Positions 46,994 through 56,207 of a stretch of DNA of 64,000 nt are shown piece by piece. The stretch lies in assembly GCA_013214025.1 (NCBI GenBank), contig JABSRN010000153.1:7501-71500 (forward strand), given 5' to 3'. Under the pieces are notes generated by a model. It saw only the letters and a program-made list of their open reading frames with translations, was not told where the DNA came from and did not search any database. A program made the position numbers and the translations under genes. This stretch comes from Polyangiaceae bacterium (GTDB lineage: Bacteria > Myxococcota_A > Polyangia > Polyangiales > Polyangiaceae). The number at the start of each line of letters is the position of its first letter. Positions within the stretch are counted from its first letter, which is position 1.

Positions 46994-47697
46994 TTCTCAA
47001 GAATGTTTCGCGCTCGCGCAGTGCCCTGCCGCTGGCATTGTTGGGGACCCAACTCGCCTCCGTTGCTTGCGACAAGGGGCCATCCAGCCAGGACTCAGTC
47101 AGCCACAACTCGGTCAGTTCAGCTCTCGCCCCCCCGAGCGTTGCGCCCTCCAGCCAGGCCTCTGGAGTCGAGAACACCGTGGTTTTCGAGGGCGTGCCGG
47201 TAGCCGAGGGGCCCCGGCTCGCGATCCTGCCGGGCCAGGGTGTCGGTCCGATTCGCATCGGTGCCAATGCCGCGACCATCGCTCGACTCATGAAGAAGCC
47301 ATGCCAGTACGTGGACAAGGCCGTGTGCCGCTACTCCGGTCGAGCCGTGGAGTTTTTCTTCGATGAGAAGGGCATGACCCGTCATATCCATCTGCACCGT
47401 GCACGCCGCCGCTTGGGCCCCGAGGGAGTGATGTTCGGTCAGTTCAACGGTAACTTCCCTTCTAGTGCGGAATTCCCCCTGCGCAGCCGAATCCGTTTCG
47501 GCATGCTCGCCGCGGGCGTGGTGGAACTGATGGGACCCCCCACAGAGATCCTCAAAGAATGGCCGCCGGAGACGCGAAACCACCCCTCGGCTCACGCGGT
47601 CGTCAGCGTCGTCGCCTACCCGGGCATGTGGCTGGAATACGACAAGCTGGAATCCGGCAGCATGGTGCTGAGCGGAATCATCCTGAAGAAGGACTAG
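46990..47697 (+). CDS. Lipoprotein, unknown function, coupled to nadE
   Basis: The 235-residue protein has a lipoprotein signal ending ASVAC (Cys27), a Ser-rich linker (28-65), and a compact domain with VGPIRIGANAATIARLMKKPC, VCRYSGRAVEFFFDEKGMTRHIHLH and WLEYDKLESGSMVLSGIIL. No family is recognised. The ATG overlaps the nadE stop (ATGA), which supports translational coupling although the products act in different compartments. Confidence 0.65.
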   Translation: MILKNVSRSRSALPLALLGTQLASVACDKGPSSQDSVSHNSVSSALAPPSVAPSSQASGVENTVVFEGVPVAEGPRLAILPGQGVGPIRIGANAATIARLMKKPCQYVDKAVCRYSGRAVEFFFDEKGMTRHIHLHRARRRLGPEGVMFGQFNGNFPSSAEFPLRSRIRFGMLAAGVVELMGPPTEILKEWPPETRNHPSAHAVVSVVAYPGMWLEYDKLESGSMVLSGIILKKD

Positions 47698-47704
47698 CCG
47701 CCGC

Positions 47705-48220
47705 TTATCGCCGGATGCGGCGACGTTCCTGAATCATCTGGGCGGTGATGGCGCGCTGGGCTAGGGCCGGCTCGACCAGCGTCCACAGGTCGTGATCCCG
47801 CTCGGTGCCCGCCATCTCGAGAAGGACGTCCGCTGCGCGCTCCGGGGCGATGGCATCCCAGTAGCGTCCTGGTAACTCCACCACCGCTGTGCGAGCGCGC
47901 AGTCCGCGCAAAGTTTGGAGCATCGAGCCCGTGACCTCCCGGAAGCGCTGCTCATCGAAGGCACCGCTCTTTCCCACACCAAAGAGCAGAACCTTGTCGA
48001 AGGATAACTTCGGCTTTCCAGGCAGCAACAGCACTTCCCCCAAACGACCCGTGGCATAGCCGGAAACAATCATGCGGCTGATGCGTCCCGCCAAGCGCCA
48101 ATCCACCATCGCCGCCACGCCCCTGGGGGGCCGCTCGCCCTCACTGAGAGTCGCTACTAGGACTTCTGTGCCCAGCTTGTCGAGCTGTCGCAGGCCGGGG
48201 GTCGTGAAGCGTAGTTCCAC
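47705..48220 (-). CDS. Stand-alone leucyl aminopeptidase N-terminal (M17_N-like) domain
   Basis: The 171-residue protein resembles the N-terminal domain of M17 aminopeptidases: MELRFTTPGLRQLDKLGTEVLVATLSEG at the start, then FDKVLLFGVGKSGAFDEQRFREVTGSMLQTLRGLRARTAVVELPGR. The metal-binding catalytic domain (NTDAEGRL-type motif) is absent. It is 12 bp after nusB and seems to be the last gene of the riboflavin-nusB operon. A complete M17 enzyme is at 2083-3564. Confidence 0.65.
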   Translation of the reverse strand: MELRFTTPGLRQLDKLGTEVLVATLSEGERPPRGVAAMVDWRLAGRISRMIVSGYATGRLGEVLLLPGKPKLSFDKVLLFGVGKSGAFDEQRFREVTGSMLQTLRGLRARTAVVELPGRYWDAIAPERAADVLLEMAGTERDHDLWTLVEPALAQRAITAQMIQERRRIRR

Positions 48221-48232
48221 GGGATCGCCAAA

Positions 48233-48646
48233 CTAACTCTTGCAGCCGCTGTTCTCGGCGATCCGATCCAGCACACCGTTGATGAAGGCGCCGCTGGTCT
48301 CGCTGCCATATTGCTTGGCAACATTGACGGCTTCATCAATGACCACGGCTCGGGGCACATCCGAACGCTTGAGCAGCTCCCAGCTGCCGAGTCGTAATAC
48401 GTTTCTATCCACCCGGGTCATGCGTTCCAGCCGCCAATGCTCGCTCGCTTGACGGATCACGGTGTCCAGCTCGTCGAGGCAGGCGTCCACACCTCGGGTG
48501 ATGTCATCGGCATAGGCGCGGTCTTCAGGATCCCCCGGGAACTCCCGCCAAAAATCGCTGATGACGCTGTCGCAACCGTTCTCGCTCAACTCGAGCGCGA
48601 ACAACATCTGCAGGGCAGCATCGCGAGCAGTACTTCGGGCACCCAT
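48233..48646 (-). CDS. nusB: Transcription antitermination factor NusB
   Basis: The 137-residue helical RNA-binding protein has the family signatures STARDAALQMLFALELSENG at the start, MTRVDRNVLRLGSWELL in the middle, and VIDEAVNVAKQYGSETSGAFINGVLDRIA at the end. With NusE/S10 it binds boxA RNA in rRNA leaders. It sits 14 bp after ribH, the order common in many bacteria. Confidence 0.95.
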   Translation of the reverse strand: MGARSTARDAALQMLFALELSENGCDSVISDFWREFPGDPEDRAYADDITRGVDACLDELDTVIRQASEHWRLERMTRVDRNVLRLGSWELLKRSDVPRAVVIDEAVNVAKQYGSETSGAFINGVLDRIAENSGCKS

Positions 48647-48660
48647 GAAAGAATCGCAGA

Positions 48661-49167
48661 CTAGAGCTTGGCTTGGGTCAGTGCCGCGTCCAAGCTCACC
48701 ATTTCGATGGCGGCGACCGCGGCGTCAAAGCCCTTGTTGCCGGCCTTCGTGCCGGAGCGCTCCACAGCCTGTTCGATGGTATCGCAGGTCAGTACACCGA
48801 AGGTCACCACTGTGCCGAACTCGGCCGCAACCTGGGCGACTCCCTTAGAAACTTCACCGGCTACGTACTCGAAGTGAGGCGTGCCGCCTCGGATGACCGC
48901 GCCCAAAGCGATAATGGCGTCGAACTTTTCGCTGCTCGCCAAGCGTTGGCACACCAGCGGCACCTCCCAAGCGCCCGGCACGTGCACGATAGTGATATTG
49001 CCGGGGCTGACCCCGTGCCGCTTCAAGGCGTCGGTCGCACCGCTTACCAGTGACTCCACAACGAAACTGTTGAACCGAGTCGCCACCAACGCAAATCGCG
49101 TCTTGGGATCGACGACCAGCTGACCTTCGAAGCGGGTGATTTCGTTAGACGACTTTTTTGCTGCCAT
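48661..49167 (-). CDS. ribH: 6,7-dimethyl-8-ribityllumazine synthase
   Basis: The 168-residue enzyme condenses the pyrimidinedione with dihydroxybutanone phosphate to lumazine. Conserved text includes [33 protein letters not shown] (His general base), [14 protein letters not shown] and [13 protein letters not shown]. An N-terminal extension of about 15 residues precedes the core. It follows the ribBA-like gene by 56 bp. Confidence 0.95.
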   Translation of the reverse strand: MAAKKSSNEITRFEGQLVVDPKTRFALVATRFNSFVVESLVSGATDALKRHGVSPGNITIVHVPGAWEVPLVCQRLASSEKFDAIIALGAVIRGGTPHFEYVAGEVSKGVAQVAAEFGTVVTFGVLTCDTIEQAVERSGTKAGNKGFDAAVAAIEMVSLDAALTQAKL

Positions 49168-49223
49168 AGGAGTGCTTCTAGCTAGGGGGCTGATTGCGGT
49201 CTCGCCGAGAGCCCGCAGAGTGT

Positions 49224-50420
49224 TCAGGATTTGCCGGCCCGGAATTTGGGGCCCAGCGCGATGGTGTCGACCACTTCCAAACCATAACCTTGGATGCCGG
49301 CGATCTTGCGGCGACTGTTACTTAATAAGCGGATCTGGTGCAATCCGAGCTCTCGCAGCACCTGAGCCCCTTGGCCAAATCCCCGCAAAGCACCCCGATG
49401 AGGAGGCTCAAGCTTCTTGGCGTCGCGAGTCGCGTCCACGGAGCTCTTTTCCGAGGCGTCGCGGAAATTTTCCAACTCGCCCTTCAAGTCTCCCGCGGGC
49501 GGCAAGTACACCACCACTCCGGCCTCTTCCTTCTCGATGATCTCGATGGCCTCGCGCAGATTGGCGCCGCCCTCTTCCCGGGTAGACGTGAAAGTGTCCG
49601 CGATCACGGCTCCTCGATGCATGCGCACCAGAGGGGCTTCCTGGGACGAGGGATCACCGTGCACCAAGGCCAAGAATTCACTGCTGTCGATGGTGGACGA
49701 ATAAACGATAGCTTTCCACTCCGTGCCGGTGTGATCCAGAACCACGGGGCGCTCGTACACGCGGCGCACTAGCTGCTCGGTCTGCAAACGGTAGCGAATG
49801 AGATCGGCCACCGTAATAATGCGGAGCCCGTGGGCTTTCCCGAACACTTCGAGATCCGGCATGCGCGCCATGGTGCCGTCCTCTTTCATGATCTCGCAGA
49901 TCACTCCGGAGGGATTGCAGCCCGCGAGGCGAGCCAAATCGACCGACCCCTCGGTCTGCCCGGTGCGCACCAAGACGCCCCCCCGACGAGCCTTCAGCGG
50001 AAATACGTGGCCCGGAGTGACGATATCTTCCGGGCGGGCGTCGGGACTGACCGCTGCCTGAATGGTGCGTGCACGATCGGCGGCGCTGATGCCCGTGGTC
50101 ACGCCGTGGCGTGCTTCGATGCTGAGCGTGAAAGCGGTACCCAGCGGCGGTCCCCCGCGCCATTTGGGCAGTGCCATCATCGGCAACTCCAAACGTTCGA
50201 CTTGCTCTTCGGTCATCGTCAAGCAGATCAACCCGCGGCCATGAATGGCCATGAAATTCACCATGTCTGCCGTGACCCGCTCCGCGGCAAAAACGAGATC
50301 GCCCTCGTTCTCCCGGTCCTCGTCATCCACCAGAATCACCATCTTGCCCGATCGAATGTCGTCGATGGCGTCTTGTACTCGGCCAAGCAGGGCCGGATCG
50401 ATGTCGAGATTGGGACTCAT
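49224..50420 (-). CDS. ribB: 3,4-dihydroxy-2-butanone-4-phosphate synthase with degenerate GTP cyclohydrolase II domain
   Basis: The 398-residue protein has a complete N-terminal DHBP synthase: [17 protein letters not shown] (31-47), [14 protein letters not shown], and [14 protein letters not shown]. The C-terminal part (about 206-398) aligns to GTP cyclohydrolase II but lacks its Zn-binding Cys cluster: where ECLTGDVFGSRRCDCG is expected, the text reads [17 protein letters not shown]. The EGRGIG loop reads PPAGDLKG. The [33 protein letters not shown] end is kept. So the RibB half should be active and the RibA half probably inactive or regulatory. Confidence 0.9.
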   Translation of the reverse strand: MSPNLDIDPALLGRVQDAIDDIRSGKMVILVDDEDRENEGDLVFAAERVTADMVNFMAIHGRGLICLTMTEEQVERLELPMMALPKWRGGPPLGTAFTLSIEARHGVTTGISAADRARTIQAAVSPDARPEDIVTPGHVFPLKARRGGVLVRTGQTEGSVDLARLAGCNPSGVICEIMKEDGTMARMPDLEVFGKAHGLRIITVADLIRYRLQTEQLVRRVYERPVVLDHTGTEWKAIVYSSTIDSSEFLALVHGDPSSQEAPLVRMHRGAVIADTFTSTREEGGANLREAIEIIEKEEAGVVVYLPPAGDLKGELENFRDASEKSSVDATRDAKKLEPPHRGALRGFGQGAQVLRELGLHQIRLLSNSRRKIAGIQGYGLEVVDTIALGPKFRAGKS

Positions 50421-50473
50421 AAATACGTGGTTTCCTTATAAGGGGGAGCGCTGCCTTAGCACGACCAGCAGGC

Positions 50474-51163
50474 TTAGGCGAAGCCGCGCCGAGCCAACAG
50501 CTCGCCAAAGGGCTCCGTCTTTGGCTCGGAAGCTCCAGAACGGGACGCCTCGGCACCAATTCGCTCCGAGGCGGAACGGCCTGTGACCTCCGCGTGGCGA
50601 GCCGCGTAGCGCGCCAACAGATCCACCTCGATGTTTAGCAGTCCGCCCACTTGCAGGCCGCCCAGGTTCGTCACCGATTGGGTATGGGGGATGAGCATTA
50701 CGCTGAAGCGCTCATCCGACACGGCATTCACCGTCAGGCTCACCCCGTCGAGGCACACGGAGCCTTTCACTGCGATGAAGGCCAGAAGCGCTCTGGGTGC
50801 TTCAATGGTCAGCTCCAGCGCATCACCGCTGGAACGAAGCTCAATAATTTTCGCAACACCGTCCACATGACCACTCACCAAATGGCCGCCGAGGCGGTCG
50901 CCCACGCGCAGGGACCGCTCCAGGTTGAGCGACGCTCCTGCTCGCAGGCCGCCCAGGGCAGTCTTGGCGAGGGTTTCCGACGAGACGGTCGCGTCAAAAA
51001 AACCCGGCCGGAGCCCGTCCACAGTCAAACAGACGCCATTGACCGCGATCGATTCACCCATCTCGATGCCCGAAAATCCGCAGCAGACGCTCAGGCGCTC
51101 ACCTGGGCCCATGACCTGCCGATGGGTCAATTCGCCGACAGCTTCCACCAGGCCAGTAAACAT
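50474..51163 (-). CDS. ribE: Riboflavin synthase, alpha subunit
   Basis: The 229-residue enzyme dismutates lumazine to riboflavin. Two lumazine-binding domains are visible: [12 protein letters not shown] with [13 protein letters not shown], and [14 protein letters not shown] with [13 protein letters not shown]. About 30 extra C-terminal residues extend past the family end ([16 protein letters not shown]...). It is the first gene of ribE - ribBA - ribH - nusB - M17_N. I see no FMN-riboswitch sequence in the 230 bp upstream; ribD is not in the window. Confidence 0.93.
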   Translation of the reverse strand: MFTGLVEAVGELTHRQVMGPGERLSVCCGFSGIEMGESIAVNGVCLTVDGLRPGFFDATVSSETLAKTALGGLRAGASLNLERSLRVGDRLGGHLVSGHVDGVAKIIELRSSGDALELTIEAPRALLAFIAVKGSVCLDGVSLTVNAVSDERFSVMLIPHTQSVTNLGGLQVGGLLNIEVDLLARYAARHAEVTGRSASERIGAEASRSGASEPKTEPFGELLARRGFA

Positions 51164-51390
51164 GAAGCGGGCATAGCATTAGCCGCCGCGGATAGGGCCT
51201 GGACACGCTTGCAGCAATGCTCACAAATGGGCGACCTCCACGGGAAAAGGCCCCGTTGCTGCCCTGCGGCATCGGCTCGATCCGCAAAATTGCCGATCCG
51301 CTCTGGGCAGCCGGGGACGCCACCAGGCGACCACCGCTTCCCCCCGATCCCGGACTTGCGACAGGGGCCGTCAGCGGGCAACCTAGGCTG

Positions 51391-51987
51391 GTGAGGACAG
51401 GGGTTCGAATCACGCTGATCGCAGCAGCCATTGCGGCTTTGCCCGCCTGTGGGCCGAGCTTTGAATCGCTGCACGAGAGCAATGTGCGCTTTGAACATTG
51501 TCATCGCCTCGACTTCGATCCGCGGGTCACAAATTCTCATCGCTCGCGATGCTGGAACACCTGGGTCGGTACCTACATCTACGGGCAAACTTCGGATCGC
51601 GTGCAGTATGCCAAGCGTCGGCTGGGTGAACTGGGACGAACCGACGGAACCGATTCGTTGTTGGCTCGAGTCCAGCACCCTCTGGGTTCGGCCGGCCGCA
51701 AGCTGCTGAGCCCGATTGACTCTCACGCCCCCCCGCCCTCCGTGGAGCCCAACGCCGCCGCCGAGGTGCCAAGCGAGGAGGCCCAAATCGACACAGGCCA
51801 AAGCGACACCGGGGACACCGAGCCGAACGTCCCCCCAGGCGACGCCAGCCGGGCCGCGGAAGATCTCTGCAGCGATCGCTGTCAAAAGCAGCGGACTTCT
51901 TGCCGAACCAGCTGCGCCAGCGCCGACGGCGCTTGCCGAGCTTGCGGCAAGGACTACCGCGGGTGTATGCGGCGTTGCTTCCCGTAG
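51391..51987 (+). CDS. Lipoprotein with regularly spaced cysteine motif
   Basis: From GTG at 51391 the 198-residue protein has a signal ending ALPAC (Cys20). A short domain with paired Cys/Trp (RFEHCHRLDFD, SRCWNTWVGTYIYG) and an acidic Pro/Glu/Asp segment (about 105-160) follow. The C terminus has eight cysteines as four close pairs: C-x3-C, C-x3-C, C-x2-C, C-x3-C, each separated by six residues. No family recognised; the pattern suggests a metal-binding or disulphide-stapled helical hairpin. Confidence 0.6.
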   Translation: MRTGVRITLIAAAIAALPACGPSFESLHESNVRFEHCHRLDFDPRVTNSHRSRCWNTWVGTYIYGQTSDRVQYAKRRLGELGRTDGTDSLLARVQHPLGSAGRKLLSPIDSHAPPPSVEPNAAAEVPSEEAQIDTGQSDTGDTEPNVPPGDASRAAEDLCSDRCQKQRTSCRTSCASADGACRACGKDYRGCMRRCFP

Positions 51988-52150
51988 ACCCCTGGATCCC
52001 CTGGAATCGCGCTTTTTGTTGGCCGCGTCGGCCAAACCTCTTACACCAAGACTTCAATCGACGCCGATGAACCCCCACGATCTCGCGAATCCCCGCCGGT
52101 CCCCCGCCGGACCCAATTCCAACCCACGTAGTCCGGGGGCGCCGCGCATC

Positions 52151-53299
52151 ATGCGTCCGGAACGCGCCCGGCTCCAAGATTGCGTTCGACCCACCCGCGC
52201 CGAAATCGATCTATCCAAGCTGCGGCACAATCTCGGCGTCCTCCGCCGAGCGAGCCGTTCCCCCGTGTGGGGAGTGTTGAAAGCAGATGCCTACGGGCAC
52301 GGAGCGAAGCCCCTTGCCCGAACGCTCGAACGCGCGGGTATCGCAGGTATCTGCGTCGCGCTATTGGAAGAAGCCATCGAGCTTCGTGACGCTGGCATTC
52401 GCACACCCATACTGGTGATGGGCGGATTCTACGGCGGAGCCTGGAGCAAGCTGCTCGAGCATCAATTGACACCGGTGCTTTTCGACCCCGCCCAAATCGA
52501 AGCCCTCGCCGAGGAGGTTCGTTTCACTGGCGCATCTCCCATGTCCGTGCACATCAAGATCGATACCGGCATGGCCCGGCTCGGCGCGACAAGCAGCCAA
52601 GCCCACGATCTTGGCGCCACCTTGCTTCGCCATCCTGAAGTGAAGCTCGAAGGCTTGATGACTCATTTCGCCTGCGCCGACACCAGTGTCGAATCCATCG
52701 GTCAGCAACTCAACGAATTCGACGTGGTCACGGCCAAACTGACCGCCCTCGGGCTGGAAGCTCCCATCCGTCACGCGGCCAACTCGGCGGCAGTATTTCG
52801 CAGCGAACGGTCCCACTTGAACATGACCCGACCGGGCATCGCGCTGTTTGGGGTTGAGCCCGCCGCCGGCATGGCCGCCCAGTTAAAGCCTGTAATGAAG
52901 GTGCGCAGCGAGTTCTCCGCCCTTCGCGAAATCCGTGAAGGGAACAGCGTCGGCTATGGCGCCAGCTGGACAGCGAAACGAACTAGCCGAATCGGAACTC
53001 TTCCGATCGGCTACGCCGACGGTCTCCCTCGCTCTCTGAGCAACCGCGGGCACGTATTGGTTCGCGGGAAACGCGCTCCCATCGTGGGTACCGTCAGCAT
53101 GGACATGACGATGATCGACGTGACCGAAATCGAAAACGTAGGGATGGCCGACGAGGTGGTTGTGCTCGGCGAGCAAACGGGGCCGCTCGGCTCTGATGAA
53201 ATCACTGCCCGGGAGATTGCCGATCACTCGGGCACCATCGCCTGGGAAATCCTCACCAATATTTCTCGCCGAGTCCCGCGCTTCCTCCGAGAGCCCTAG
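52151..53299 (+). CDS. alr: Alanine racemase
   Basis: The 382-residue PLP enzyme makes D-alanine for peptidoglycan. The PLP lysine is Lys44 in VWGVLKADAYGHGA. Other signatures are VHIKIDTGMARLG, LEGLMTHFACAD, RHAANSAAVF, and the opposite-subunit tyrosine in SVGYGASW. The usual CMD near the C terminus reads GTVSMDMTMIDV. ATG at 52151 places the fold start correctly (RPTRAEIDLSKLRHN); ATG at 52067 would add a Pro/Ser-rich head. Its end includes the first copy of a short tandem repeat. Confidence 0.93.
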   Translation: MRPERARLQDCVRPTRAEIDLSKLRHNLGVLRRASRSPVWGVLKADAYGHGAKPLARTLERAGIAGICVALLEEAIELRDAGIRTPILVMGGFYGGAWSKLLEHQLTPVLFDPAQIEALAEEVRFTGASPMSVHIKIDTGMARLGATSSQAHDLGATLLRHPEVKLEGLMTHFACADTSVESIGQQLNEFDVVTAKLTALGLEAPIRHAANSAAVFRSERSHLNMTRPGIALFGVEPAAGMAAQLKPVMKVRSEFSALREIREGNSVGYGASWTAKRTSRIGTLPIGYADGLPRSLSNRGHVLVRGKRAPIVGTVSMDMTMIDVTEIENVGMADEVVVLGEQTGPLGSDEITAREIADHSGTIAWEILTNISRRVPRFLREP

Positions 53300-53338
53300 C
53301 CTTCGTCGAGAGCCCGGGCCTTCGTCGAGAGCCCGGGC
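53281..53338. repeat. 19-bp tandem repeat at the convergent alr / lipoprotein junction
   Basis: Two identical 19-bp units at 53301-53319 and 53320-53338 follow a diverged unit at 53281-53300, which is the last codons and stop of alr. Each unit contains the palindrome GCCCGGGC. The three fill most of the 46 bp between convergent stops. Confidence 0.75.
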
Positions 53339-53345
53339 CAGCCAG

Positions 53346-56207
53346 CTAGATGGGGCCGATGGGCGCCGCACCCTGCGGTAGTGACTCTGCCGCTTTCAGC
53401 TGCTTCGCTGCGTCCTGCGGACGACCCAATTGGCTGAGCAATTTCGCGAGCAATCGATGAACTTCTGCCTTCTCGGCGACGTCGCCACGGCACAACAGAG
53501 CACTCTCCCACTCAAACAGGGCCTCCCGCCTTCGCCCCAAGCTCTCAAGCGCAGTACCGTACAGACGATGGGTGCTCATACCTTCCATGTCTAGGTACAC
53601 TGCGGCTTCACCGAGCGAAGCGGCTTCTTGAGGGCGCTTCGCCTCCAACAGCAATGCCATGAGCGTCCGATAGGAGACGGCGTCGCTTTGATCGATCTTC
53701 ACTAGTTTGCTCAGTAGCGAGATGGCCTCCGTCTTGTCCTTCTTGGCCGTCGCCAACTGAGCCAAGGACCGAAGGGGCCTTTCCGCTAGAGGGTCGAAGA
53801 TATGGGCCGACCGCCACGCCAGCACAGCAACGGACTGCTGTTTGCGCTGCTGGGCGATCTCCGCGCGCATCATCTGAACCAGAAATCCATCGGCACCGCT
53901 TGCCAGCAATTTCTCCAATTCAACACCGGCCTGTTTGGCGTTCTTTTCCCGCACCTGGATCAACACCCGAATCCACAATGCGTCGGGATCCCTGGGCGCC
54001 AGCTTGAGCAGCTTCGACGCCGTGAGCTCGGCCAACGTCAGCTTGGTGGCGCGCACCGCCGCCAGCGCCAGAGCTCTCAGCAACTTCTTGTCCTGGGGCG
54101 AAGCCTGGGATGCGGCCTTTGCCACTTTCAGTTCCGGAGCCCGATCCAGAGGAACAAACTGTCCCTCGAAACGTTTGGTTCGTTCTCGCATATAGGCACG
54201 AAACTGAGTATCAATCTGGTCAAGACTCTGTCCCAGAGCTTGCTGGCAGACCTCGGCGGTAGGCAAACCCTGACCCCACAAGGTCATCATGCGAGAGAGC
54301 TTCTTGGGGCCGTGGCTTTCCCCTAGCATCTTCACCACGACGCTGGCTGTGTAGTACGCCGTCGCGACATCCGCCATATCGTCAGCATGCGTAAAAGCCC
54401 GGTTTAAATCGCGCAGATGAGGCACACGCCCTTGGAGGAGCGCCCGATACAATGGCAAGTCGAGCTCCCTACGCCACTCCGGACGGGCGATGATCGTCTC
54501 GTACTCTGCAAGGCCTTCTGTGAACCAGCGCGGCACGTGATGAAGTGATTGCTGAATGTGGAATACGTGGGCAAGCTCGTGCCACAAGGTCATGCCGAGA
54601 TTGAAGGTCTCAGTGGCTGGACTCATGCTGGCGACCGTGCGCCCGAAACACACACCTTGAATGGCTGTATGGGGCAAGCCCGAAGTCCGCACCGCAAAGC
54701 TCTCTCGCTTCGCGTACAGTTCGATATAAGTCGGGTTCTTGGGTCGGAAATTATAACGCTCCACAAAACGATCGAAGGCCTGGTTGAGCATCTTCGGTAC
54801 GTATCGTTCGAGGATGGCCCGCTCTTTTCGGTGATAGCGAAAGTGGAAACGCCGTCCCGCCACGCTCTCGTATTCCTTGGCGATCACTTTTTCATAGAGG
54901 TTCAACGTGTTGAACACTCGCGTATTAAATGGATCTCGCGAGAATGCTCGGCCCAAGGCTCGAAGACCATCCGCCTCCGCACCCGAACGGATCAGGTTGA
55001 CGCCAAGCTTCGCGTAGGCATGAGCATCCGTCGAATCAACGAACACCGCCTCCCGCATGAGTTCGACAATTTTTTCGTATCTGTGCTCCCACTCCGCGTA
55101 TTCCCCCACAATCTGAAACAGGCGTGAGTAGTTTGGCGATAGCATGAGCACATGAGCTTTGGCGACTTCGAATCCCTCGGGATCATCCGCTAGAAAACGA
55201 ATGGCCGCCTTCATACTCAGCAGCTCTAGGTTCTTCGGCTCCCAGCGGAGCCCATCATCCGCGTGAGCATCCGCTTTATTGATATCCAAGTCTCGAAGGG
55301 CCAGGCCCGCCAACACGAGATGCCCACGCGCCAACTTCGGATTGGTGCTTAGGGCTCGCGACACTAAGGCTTCCGCTTGATCAAATCTCAGCGCCTGAAT
55401 TAGCCGGATCTGCGCCAGATACACCAGCGCCTCGGGGTGCTCCGGGGCGCGTTTCAGTAGATCATTAACGACCTCTTCCGCATGCCCGGGATCGTGCTTG
55501 TCCAGGAAGAGCTCGGCGCGCCATAGCAGGACTCGGGCGGGAGCATCCGACACCAGCTCGGCGCGATTGAAGGCGTCGTTGGCGTCCTCGGGACTCTTGA
55601 GCAAGAACGCCGCGCGCCCCACTCGCGCCAATCCCAACGCGTCCGAGTCTTTCAGCTGGTCGTCGTTGAACTCGTCCACCAGAGTCATCAAGAGCTTCTG
55701 GCCGCTATGGCGATGACCGCGTAGCAACTCCAGTTCCCCCAGCCCGAGGCGAGCTGAGCGAAGCGCATCGGGCGTGGCGGTTTCGGACGCCACGACGGCT
55801 TCAAGCAATGATGCCGCCTCGTCGATTTGCCCGCGACGAGACAGCACACCCGCGAGGATGAGCTGCGCCTCCGGATGTTTCCCATGGGCTGCCAACGCCG
55901 ACTCGGCAAGCTTCCCCCGACCCGTTGCCACCAACACCCGAGCCAGCCCGACATCCGCTGGCGCTCCCGCCGCTACCAGATGACGATACTGGCGCTCCGC
56001 CAAAGCGTACTGGCTCTTGCGGAACGCGGTCTCGGCAGATTGCAAGGAGACCACTGCCGGCGCTGCAGGCTCGCGCGCCGTCGAAAAGGGGGACGGTCCC
56101 GACGCCGGTAGCCCTCCGGCAGCGGGCGAGCAAGACGAGCTGGCACAGACCAGAGCCCCCAGCAGCGCCGGTGAAAGCAGCTTCGAGACTCTCACTTGGG
56201 ACTCCAC
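53346..56207 (-). CDS. TPR-rich lipoprotein with peptidase MA-like zinc metallopeptidase domain
   Basis: The 953-residue protein starts with a signal (about 1-26, CASSSC; Cys21 or Cys26 lipidated). About 400 residues of TPR-like helix pairs follow. A gluzincin-type domain comes next with WHELAHVFHIQQ (about 541-552) and WFTEGLAEYE, the HExxH plus downstream Glu arrangement of the peptidase MA-like family. More TPR repeats run to the C terminus. Probably outer-membrane or periplasmic protein processing or scaffolding. GTG start at 56205-56207; another GTG five codons later is possible. The start overlaps the previous gene's end by 16 bp. Confidence 0.85.
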   Translation of the reverse strand: MESQVRVSKLLSPALLGALVCASSSCSPAAGGLPASGPSPFSTAREPAAPAVVSLQSAETAFRKSQYALAERQYRHLVAAGAPADVGLARVLVATGRGKLAESALAAHGKHPEAQLILAGVLSRRGQIDEAASLLEAVVASETATPDALRSARLGLGELELLRGHRHSGQKLLMTLVDEFNDDQLKDSDALGLARVGRAAFLLKSPEDANDAFNRAELVSDAPARVLLWRAELFLDKHDPGHAEEVVNDLLKRAPEHPEALVYLAQIRLIQALRFDQAEALVSRALSTNPKLARGHLVLAGLALRDLDINKADAHADDGLRWEPKNLELLSMKAAIRFLADDPEGFEVAKAHVLMLSPNYSRLFQIVGEYAEWEHRYEKIVELMREAVFVDSTDAHAYAKLGVNLIRSGAEADGLRALGRAFSRDPFNTRVFNTLNLYEKVIAKEYESVAGRRFHFRYHRKERAILERYVPKMLNQAFDRFVERYNFRPKNPTYIELYAKRESFAVRTSGLPHTAIQGVCFGRTVASMSPATETFNLGMTLWHELAHVFHIQQSLHHVPRWFTEGLAEYETIIARPEWRRELDLPLYRALLQGRVPHLRDLNRAFTHADDMADVATAYYTASVVVKMLGESHGPKKLSRMMTLWGQGLPTAEVCQQALGQSLDQIDTQFRAYMRERTKRFEGQFVPLDRAPELKVAKAASQASPQDKKLLRALALAAVRATKLTLAELTASKLLKLAPRDPDALWIRVLIQVREKNAKQAGVELEKLLASGADGFLVQMMRAEIAQQRKQQSVAVLAWRSAHIFDPLAERPLRSLAQLATAKKDKTEAISLLSKLVKIDQSDAVSYRTLMALLLEAKRPQEAASLGEAAVYLDMEGMSTHRLYGTALESLGRRREALFEWESALLCRGDVAEKAEVHRLLAKLLSQLGRPQDAAKQLKAAESLPQGAAPIGPI

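Noticed and set aside
50420-51390. FMN riboswitch before ribE
   Set aside because: I looked for the RFN-element core upstream of ribE and did not find it.
51380-51420. tRNA-like GGTTCGAATC stretch
   Set aside because: It looks like a T-loop but no acceptor, D or anticodon stem can be formed around it, and it lies in the signal region of a lipoprotein gene.
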